The notes beneath the pieces were generated by a model. The model did no database searches and was not told where the DNA came from. It was given only the letters and a program-made list of their open reading frames with translations. The translations under genes and the position numbers were made by a program. A DNA stretch of 6,436 nt, from positions 1-6,436 of the forward strand of contig CADCVT010000450.1 of assembly GCA_902806215.1 (NCBI GenBank). The letters run 5' to 3'. The DNA comes from an uncultured Solirubrobacteraceae bacterium. Its GTDB lineage: Bacteria > Actinomycetota > Thermoleophilia > Solirubrobacterales > Solirubrobacteraceae. Shown here in pieces: positions 1-5,274 of this stretch (its first letter is position 1; the number at the start of each line of letters is the position of its first letter).

Positions 1-626
1 GCGGGCTCGTCCATGAGGATCACGTCGGGCTCGATGGCCAGCGCGCGGGCGATGCACAGGCGCTGCTGCTGCCCGCCGGACATGCCGAAGGCGTTGGTCT
101 TCAGGCGGTCCTTGACCTCGTCCCACAGCGCCGCGCGGACGAGCGCCTTCTCGACGATCTCGTCCATCTCACCCTTCATGCCGAGCACGCGGGGGCCGAA
201 CGCGATGTTGTCGTAGATCGACTTGGGGAACGGGTTGGGCTTCTGGAAGACCATGCCGATGCGCTTGCGCACCTGGACCGGGTCGACGCCCTTCGCGTAC
301 AGGTCGACGCCGTGGTAGAGCACCTCCCCCTCGACCGACGCCGACGGGATGAGGTCGTTCATCCGGTTCAGGCAGCGGATCAGCGTCGACTTGCCGCAGC
401 CGGACGGCCCGATGAAGGCGGTGATCTCCTTCTCGAACAGGTCGAACGTGACCTCCTCGACGGCGCGGTTGCCTCCGTAGGAGACGCTCACGTCGCGCAG
501 CGAGAACACCACGTTGCGCTCGACCGTCGCGGTCGCGCTGCTGTGCGGAGCCACCTGGATGTCCGGCATGGGCGTCCGCTCGTCTCCCTGGTCTCGCTGT
601 TCGTCGGCCTGCGACACGCGTTCCAT
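1..626 (-). CDS. pstB: PstB, phosphate ABC transporter ATP-binding subunit (3' end cut by window edge)
   Basis: This is the ATPase that powers phosphate uptake through the PstC-PstA channel on the cytoplasmic face of the membrane. The visible 208 complete codons show the Walker A motif GPSGCGKST (residues 73-81), the Q-loop in VFQKPNPFPKS, the ABC signature MSGGQQQRLC (182-191) and Walker B VILMDEP (202-208). The window ends there, so the D-loop, H-loop and C-terminus are missing because of the edge, not because of a gene defect. VFQKPNPFPKSIYDNI and GGQQQRLCIARAL are typical of PstB within the ABC superfamily. The start at 626 lies 5 nt after the pstA stop with GGTGAT just upstream. A second ATG at 569 (MPDIQVAP) would remove a 19-residue polar extension and is also possible. 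The signature has Met in place of the usual first Leu, a mild change. It is the fourth gene of the pstSCAB operon. Confidence 0.96.
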   Translation of the reverse strand, partial: MERVSQADEQRDQGDERTPMPDIQVAPHSSATATVERNVVFSLRDVSVSYGGNRAVEEVTFDLFEKEITAFIGPSGCGKSTLIRCLNRMNDLIPSASVEGEVLYHGVDLYAKGVDPVQVRKRIGMVFQKPNPFPKSIYDNIAFGPRVLGMKGEMDEIVEKALVRAALWDEVKDRLKTNAFGMSGGQQQRLCIARALAIEPDVILMDEP

Positions 627-631
627 TCGTA

Positions 632-1533
<902 letters not shown>

Positions 1534-1537
<4 letters not shown>

Positions 1538-2460
1538 TCGTAGACCTGCCGGTACTTGCGGACGAAGCGGATCGAGATGGAGTTCAGGATGAAGGTCATG
1601 ACGAAGAGCGTGGTGCCGACGGCGAAGATCGTCTTGTAGGCGGTCGACCCCGTCGCGATGTCGCCCTTGGCGGTGGCGGCGATGAACGTGGTCATCGTCT
1701 CGACCGACTCGGTCGGGTTGATGGTCAGGTTCGGGACCTGGCCGGCCGCGATGAGGACGATCATCGTCTCGCCGATGGCGCGCGACGTGCCGAGCACGAT
1801 CGCGGCGACGATGCCCGAGAGCGCCGCGGGGAACACGACGCGCGTCGAGACCTGGAGCTTCGTCCCGCCGAGGCCGAACGCGCCCTCGCGTAGTGAGGCC
1901 GGCACCGCCGACATCGCGTCCTCGGAGACCGACGCGACCGTCGGGACGATCATGAAGCCCATGATGATCCCGGCGCTCAGGGCGTTGAAGATCTGCACGT
2001 CGTTGCCGAACAGCGGCCGGATGACCTCGGGCGTGAAGAAGACGAGCGCGAAGAATCCGAAGACGATCGTCGGCACCCCGGCCAGCAGCTCGAGGATCGG
2101 CTTGACCGTCTTGCGCACCCGCGGCGTCGCGTACTCGGCGAGGTAGATCGCCGAGCCGAGACCGAGCGGGATGGCCACCGCCATCGCGATGGCCGTGATG
2201 AGCAGCGTGCCGGTGATGAGCGGCACCACCCCGAACTGCGGGTCGGAGAACAGCGGGGACCAGTCGGTCCCGAAGATGAAGTCGGCCCAGGCGACGTCCG
2301 CGAAGAACTCGATCGTGCCCTCGGCGAGTGAGAAGACGATCCCGAACGTCGTCAGGACGGACACGATCGCGGCGGCGAAGAGGAGGCCCTTGATGACCTC
2401 CTCCCCGCGCCGCCGACGGCTGGCGCCGAGGACGCTCTCGATGTCGGCGCCGGCCGCCAT
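1534..2460 (-). CDS. pstC: PstC, phosphate ABC transporter permease
   Basis: This is the partner of PstA in the phosphate channel. The 308-residue protein has a short basic N-terminus (SRRRRGEE), a first membrane segment at about 23-45, a periplasmic loop containing the FGTDWSPLFSDPQFGVVPLITGT region (63-85) that is characteristic of PstC, and further segments at about 83-108, 125-143, 158-176, 212-240 and 276-298. The EAA loop is at 192-211 (EGAFGLGGTKLQVSTRVVFP), followed by SRAIGETMIVLIAAG, the usual PstC form. The length is normal. The start is 7 nt after the pstS stop. An AGGA that overlaps that TAG stop, about 5 nt before the ATG, is a convincing ribosome binding site, so translation is likely coupled to pstS. 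Confidence 0.96.
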
Positions 2461-2467
2461 CGGGTTC

Positions 2468-3460
2468 CTAGGCCCCGCTCTCGAGGGTGCCGAGGGCCTC
2501 GGTGGACTTCGTGGCCTGCTCCTCGGTCATCGGGACGATCTGCGCCGCCTCGGCGATCTGCTGCTGGTTCTGCAGGACGTAGTCCATGAACGCCTTGACC
2601 TCGGGCTTGGCGATGGCCTTCGCCGAGGGGTACATGAACAGCGGGCGGGCCAGCGGCTTGTACGAGCCGTCCTGGATCGACTCCTTGCTCGGCTTGATGC
2701 AGCCGTCGCCGGCGTCGACGCCGATCAGGTTCAGCTTGTCCTGGTTCTGCTCGTAGTAGGAGAAGCCGAAGTAGCCCAGGCCGCCCTCGTCACCCTCGAC
2801 GCCCTGGACGAGCGTGTTGTCGTCCTCAGACGGCTGGTAGTCCTTGCGCGTCTTGCCCTCTTCGCCGTTGATCTCGTCGGTGAAGAAGTCGAACGTGCCG
2901 GAGTCCGTGCCCGGGCCGAACAGGCTGACCTTCTGCTTGGGCAGCTTCGCGTCGATCTCGCTGTAGTCCTTGACCTTGCCGGTCGCCCACAGCTCCTTGA
3001 GCTGGTCGGTGGTCATGCAGTCGATCTCGAGGGCCTTGTTCGAGACGACGGCGATGCCGTCGTTGGCGACCTGGAGCTCCTCGAACTCGACGCCGCCCTT
3101 CTCGCACAGCGGGACCTCCTCGTCGTCCTTGATCGGACGAGAGGCGTCGGAGATGTCGGTCTCGCCGGCGCAGAACTTCTCGAAGCCGCCGCCGGTGCCG
3201 GACTGGCCGACGGAGATCTTCACGCCCGAGTTCTCGGACATGAACTGCTCGGCCGCGGCCTGGGCGAAGGGGTAGACCGTCGAGGAGCCGTCGATGCGGA
3301 TCGAGCCGCTGAGGTTCTCCTTCGGCTGGCTCGCCTCGGTCTGGGCGCCGGTGTCGCCGCTGTTGCTGGTCTCCTCGACGCCGTCGTCACCGCATGCCGC
3401 GACGCCCAGGCTCAGGGCGCTGCAGGCAGCGAGGACGGTGAGAGATCGTGTGAATGACAT
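2468..3460 (-). CDS. pstS: PstS, phosphate-binding lipoprotein of the Pst importer
   Basis: This protein captures phosphate outside the membrane and delivers it to PstC-PstA. From the chosen start it has 330 residues: a signal peptide with a lipobox ending VAAC (lipidated Cys23), an acidic Ser/Thr/Gln-rich tether (24-50), then the binding domain with DGSSTVYP (58-64), SGTGGGFEKFCAGETDISDASRPI (87-110) and GPGTDSGTFDFF (182-193). These are the phosphate-contacting loops of the PstS family. The ATG at 3460 is preferred over an in-frame ATG at 3526. It gives a normal lipoprotein signal and has GGAAGGA (3471-3477, minus strand) 10 nt upstream, whereas the earlier ATG would place 22 polar residues before the signal and lie inside the PHO box. 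Beyond the lipid Cys the mature part has Cys97, 119, 148 and 254, which could form two disulfides. This is the first gene of the pst operon, with a PHO box just upstream. Confidence 0.96.
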   Translation of the reverse strand: MSFTRSLTVLAACSALSLGVAACGDDGVEETSNSGDTGAQTEASQPKENLSGSIRIDGSSTVYPFAQAAAEQFMSENSGVKISVGQSGTGGGFEKFCAGETDISDASRPIKDDEEVPLCEKGGVEFEELQVANDGIAVVSNKALEIDCMTTDQLKELWATGKVKDYSEIDAKLPKQKVSLFGPGTDSGTFDFFTDEINGEEGKTRKDYQPSEDDNTLVQGVEGDEGGLGYFGFSYYEQNQDKLNLIGVDAGDGCIKPSKESIQDGSYKPLARPLFMYPSAKAIAKPEVKAFMDYVLQNQQQIAEAAQIVPMTEEQATKSTEALGTLESGA

Positions 3461-3488
3461 GCAGCGAGGGTCCTTCCGCGTCGGTGAC

Positions 3489-3497
3489 ATCTTGTTA
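3489..3497 (-). promoter_or_regulatory. putative -10 region of the pstS promoter
   Basis: On the minus strand the sequence TAACAAGAT lies 13 nt downstream of the last clear PHO-box unit and about 28 nt before the pstS ATG. Either TAACAA or CAAGAT could be the -10 hexamer; neither is strong, as expected for an activator-dependent promoter without a -35 box. The TAA is also the stop codon of the upstream winged-helix gene. The assignment rests on position and weak sequence match only. Confidence 0.4.
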
Positions 3498-3830
3498 CGG
3501 CCTGGTGGCCTGGTTGTGAAAGGCATGTGAAAGCTCGGCGCCGTAGCGGTAGCCGAACCCCACGTGCGTGTGGATGAAGCGTGCGTGCGGCACGGCCGTC
3601 TCGAGCTTCACGCGAAGCTTGTGGACGTAGACGTCGATCGACCGGTCCCCGGCTCGCAGGGGCTGGCCCCACACGATCCGGTACAGGTCCTCCCTGCGTA
3701 CGACGCGGTTCTCGCGCTTCGCCATGGCAGCGAGGAGGTCGATCTCACGGGCCGACAGCGGGATGACGACGTCCCCCGCGATGGCCATGCCTTCGTCCGG
3801 CCGGATCTCCAACTCGGGCACGTGCTCCAT
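3495..3830 (-). CDS. stand-alone winged-helix DNA-binding protein of OmpR/PhoB type, no receiver domain
   Basis: This is a 111-residue protein that is essentially only the DNA-binding domain of an OmpR/PhoB-family response regulator (Trans_reg_C fold). The N-terminal strand platform spans about 7-26 (LEIRPDEG to VVIPLS). The first helices follow (AREIDLLAAMAKRENRVVRREDLYRIVWG, 27-55), then the recognition helix region RSIDVYVHKLRVKLE (63-77) and the wing FIHTHVGFGYRY (85-96). The phosphoacceptor receiver domain that normally precedes it, about 120 residues, is absent. Upstream DNA is a short intergenic region and then a divergent gene, so this is not a window or frameshift effect. The start at 3830 gives a complete DNA-binding domain; the only purine-rich sequence, GGGAG, is 14 nt upstream, so initiation is uncertain. 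It lies between two PHO boxes and directly before pstS, which suggests control of the phosphate genes. How it would sense phosphate without a receiver is unknown. Confidence 0.88.
   Translation of the reverse strand: MEHVPELEIRPDEGMAIAGDVVIPLSAREIDLLAAMAKRENRVVRREDLYRIVWGQPLRAGDRSIDVYVHKLRVKLETAVPHARFIHTHVGFGYRYGAELSHAFHNQATRP
3511..3532 (-). promoter_or_regulatory. PHO box (two 11-bp direct repeat units) upstream of pstS
   Basis: Read on the minus strand, two adjacent units TTTCACATGCC and TTTCACAACCA have exact 11-bp periodicity. A degenerate third unit with only CAC conserved (GGCCACCAGGC, 3500-3510) follows. Direct repeats of about 11 bp with a conserved TTCAC core are the known binding pattern of PhoP in Streptomyces (GTTCACC units) and resemble the PhoB box of E. 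coli. The units are on the pstS coding strand and lie where an activator would replace a -35 element. They fall inside the last codons of the upstream winged-helix gene (residues SHAFHNQ), so the sequence serves both coding and control. Binding is inferred, not shown. Confidence 0.75.
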
Positions 3831-3871
3831 GCCGCGCCACTTTGCTCCCGCGGCGCCCGGTCGCTGTTGCG

Positions 3872-3915
3872 AGATCGTGAAACGCCTGTGAAAGAGCCGT
3901 GAACACCCGGTGAGC
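3872..3915. promoter_or_regulatory. four-unit PHO box in the divergent intergenic region
   Basis: On the minus strand four adjacent 11-bp units read GCTCACCGGGT, GTTCACGGCTC, TTTCACAGGCG and TTTCACGATCT; on the plus strand the GTGA cores begin at 3877, 3888, 3899 and 3910, exactly 11 apart. This matches the known PhoP/PhoB operator design of tandem 11-bp direct repeats and the Streptomyces GTTCACC core. The array lies between the winged-helix gene (left) and the DUF47 gene (right). Its right edge is 15 nt before a TACGTT -10 of the rightward gene. No good -10 is seen on the leftward side, though the repeats are on the coding strand of the winged-helix gene. It could activate the right gene, autoregulate the left one, or both. 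Confidence 0.8.
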
Positions 3916-3930
3916 GAGCCGATGGCGGGC

Positions 3931-3936
3931 TACGTT
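3931..3936 (+). promoter_or_regulatory. putative -10 element for a leaderless transcript of the DUF47 gene
   Basis: TACGTT fits the actinobacterial -10 pattern TAnnnT. It is followed by 6 nt and then the GTG at 3943, the spacing expected when transcription starts at or next to the start codon. There is no recognisable -35; the PHO box fills that position. If right, the upstream in-frame starts at 3910 and 3922 lie before the transcript begins. Confidence 0.5.
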
Positions 3937-3942
3937 CGCGCG

Positions 3943-4569
3943 GTGGGACTCTTCCGGAAGGAGATCGACACGCAGGTCCTCGACCTGTTCGAGGAGAGCG
4001 GGCGCAACATCCAGCGCTCGGCCCTGCTCCTGCGCGATCTGCTCGCAGAGTACCCCGAGCGCGCCGACCTGGCGCGCGAGCTCTACCTGTGCGAGCAGGA
4101 GGGAGACCGGATCACGCACGACGTCATCCACCGGCTCAGCCGGCGCAACGGGCTGCGCCCGCCGTTCGACGCCTCCGACGGCTACGCGCTGGCGACCGCG
4201 CTCGACGACGTCATCGACCTCGCCGAGCAGACGGGCGACTGGCTCGGCCTGCACGCGGTCGAGGCGCCGATGGAGCAGTCGGTGCAGCTCGCGCAGGTCC
4301 TCGTCAACGCCACCGAGCACCTCGCGGGCGCGCTGCGCAGCCTGCGCACCGGCGCGGACATGAGCAGCGACCTCGTCGACATCCACCGGCTGGAGAACGA
4401 GGGCGACCGGCTGCACCGCGACGCGGTCGCGTCGCTCTTCGCCGACGGGATCGACCCGATGGTCGTGATCCGCTGGAAGGACATCTTCGAGAGCCTCGAA
4501 GGCGCCGTCGACGCGTGCGAGACCGTGGCGCACATCCTCGAGGGGATCGCGCTCAAGCAGGACCGATGA
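3943..4569 (+). CDS. DUF47 family PhoU-like protein
   Basis: This is a cytoplasmic, probably all-helical protein of the DUF47 family, related to PhoU and usually found beside Pit-type phosphate transporters, whose activity it is thought to control. From GTG 3943 it has 208 residues, the usual family length, and begins MGLFRKEIDTQVLDLFEESGRNI, resembling family N-termini. PhoU-like acidic metal-binding signatures are visible: EQEGDRITHD, DDVIDLAE, ENEGDRLHRD and FESLEGAVDACE, in a two-fold repeat of three-helix units. In-frame starts at GTG 3910 and ATG 3922 would add 11 or 7 residues. GTG 3910 lies inside the PHO box, while ATG 3922 has a GGTGAG 7 nt upstream and remains possible. No Pit gene is nearby; here the neighbour is the Pst system across a divergent PHO box, so it may serve Pst or phosphate signalling. 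It overlaps the next gene by ATGA. Confidence 0.9.
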   Translation: MGLFRKEIDTQVLDLFEESGRNIQRSALLLRDLLAEYPERADLARELYLCEQEGDRITHDVIHRLSRRNGLRPPFDASDGYALATALDDVIDLAEQTGDWLGLHAVEAPMEQSVQLAQVLVNATEHLAGALRSLRTGADMSSDLVDIHRLENEGDRLHRDAVASLFADGIDPMVVIRWKDIFESLEGAVDACETVAHILEGIALKQDR

Positions 4570-5156
4570 CCGCGCCACCGCCGCCGGTCATCTCCGACCT
4601 CGAGCTGACGTGCCGCGCGTACGCGTACGGGCTCGAGCTCCACGAAGGACAGCTGCGCGACTCCGACGCGGCGCCGTTCATCCTGCACCCGCTCGAGGTC
4701 GCCGTCCTGCTGCGCAACCGCGGCTACGACGACGACGTCGTCGCCGCCGGGATCCTCCACGACGCCGTCGAGGACACCGACGCGACGCCCGCGGAGATCG
4801 AGGAGCGGTTCGGCCCGCGGGTCGCGCGGCTCGTCTCGGTCCTTAGCGACGACCCCGGCATCGAGGGCTACGTCGAGCGCAAGGGCGCACTGCGCGACGC
4901 CGTGTCCGCGGCCGGCGAGGACGCACGGGCGATCTACGCGGCCGACAAGGTCACCAAGGCGCGCGAGCTGCGGGCGACGCTCGCCCGCGAGCCGCACCGC
5001 GCGCACGACGAGGCGATCGTCCGGCGCCTCGATCACTACGAGGCGAGCGCGGCGATGCTCGAGGCGCGCGACCCAGATTCACCCCTCGTGCGCCAGCTGG
5101 GCTTCGAGCTGTGGGCGCTGCGGCACCTGCCGCCGGAGCGCCCTTCGGCCACCTGA
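4566..5156 (+). CDS. single-domain HD hydrolase resembling (p)ppGpp hydrolases (SpoT/Mesh1-like)
   Basis: This 196-residue protein consists of the HD domain found in the hydrolase half of Rel/SpoT enzymes and in single-domain alarmone hydrolases, which remove pyrophosphate from (p)ppGpp. Visible elements are HEGQLR (26-31), FILHPLEVA (38-46), AAGILHDAVEDTDATPAEIEERFG (60-83), and AADKVTKARELR (125-136). By alignment from memory to Rel, the metal ligands are His41, His65, Asp66 and Asp127, and the catalytic pair is Glu69-Asp70; all are present. The Asn that follows the last Asp by four residues in Rel is Lys131 here, and the GVTK sequence after the FG helix is replaced by SVLSDD. There is no synthetase, TGS or ACT domain. 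The ATG overlaps the DUF47 stop (ATGA), with AGGA 3 nt upstream, so the two are co-transcribed and likely coupled. The substrate could be an alarmone or another pyrophosphorylated nucleotide; only the HD fold is certain. Confidence 0.88.
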   Translation: MTAPPPPVISDLELTCRAYAYGLELHEGQLRDSDAAPFILHPLEVAVLLRNRGYDDDVVAAGILHDAVEDTDATPAEIEERFGPRVARLVSVLSDDPGIEGYVERKGALRDAVSAAGEDARAIYAADKVTKARELRATLAREPHRAHDEAIVRRLDHYEASAAMLEARDPDSPLVRQLGFELWALRHLPPERPSAT

Positions 5157-5175
5157 GAACCCGCGCGCACGCGAG

Positions 5176-5196
5176 GGGCGTGGGCCTTCGCGCCCA
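5176..5196 (+). terminator. weak GC-rich hairpin after the HD gene
   Basis: Two alternative short stems are possible: TGGGC (5181-5185) with GCCCA (5192-5196), and GGGCG (5176-5180) with CGCCC (5191-5195). No T-run follows, so intrinsic termination is doubtful. It is the only candidate in the 118-bp gap between the HD gene and the transglycosylase gene. Confidence 0.2.
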
Positions 5197-5261
5197 GAAC
5201 TTGCCGGGCGGGGGTGCGGCATGAGAGGGTCCCGTCCGCACCGTGCACTCCGCCCAAGCCG

Positions 5262-5267
5262 TACCCT
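5262..5267 (+). promoter_or_regulatory. putative -10 element for the lytic transglycosylase gene
   Basis: TACCCT fits TAnnnT and ends 7 nt before the ATG at 5275, the spacing of a leaderless promoter, the same layout as seen before the DUF47 gene. No convincing -35 is visible. A competing view is translation from the in-frame ATG at 5221, which has a G-rich stretch upstream (GGCGGGGGT). Confidence 0.35.
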
Positions 5268-5274
5268 GTCGCTG

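Noticed and set aside
3438..3454. Two more GTGAG/GTGAA cores inside the pstS signal-peptide codons
   Set aside because: They are 12 bp apart, not 11, lie downstream of the pstS start, and lack flanking match, so they are probably chance.
2171..3457. 428-codon open frame on the plus strand opposite pstC and pstS
   Set aside because: The translation is Leu/Val/Arg-rich repetitive sequence produced by the antisense of GC-biased codons, and the opposite strand has clear PstC and PstS motifs.
3484..3498. Imperfect inverted repeat GTGAC-N5-GTTAC before pstS
   Set aside because: It is short, has one mismatch and overlaps the proposed -10; it is not enough to call an operator.
3745..4578. 277-codon open frame on the minus strand opposite the DUF47 gene
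   Set aside because: It would run through the PHO box and into the winged-helix gene in another frame; the plus strand has clear DUF47 motifs. It is also not a missing receiver domain.
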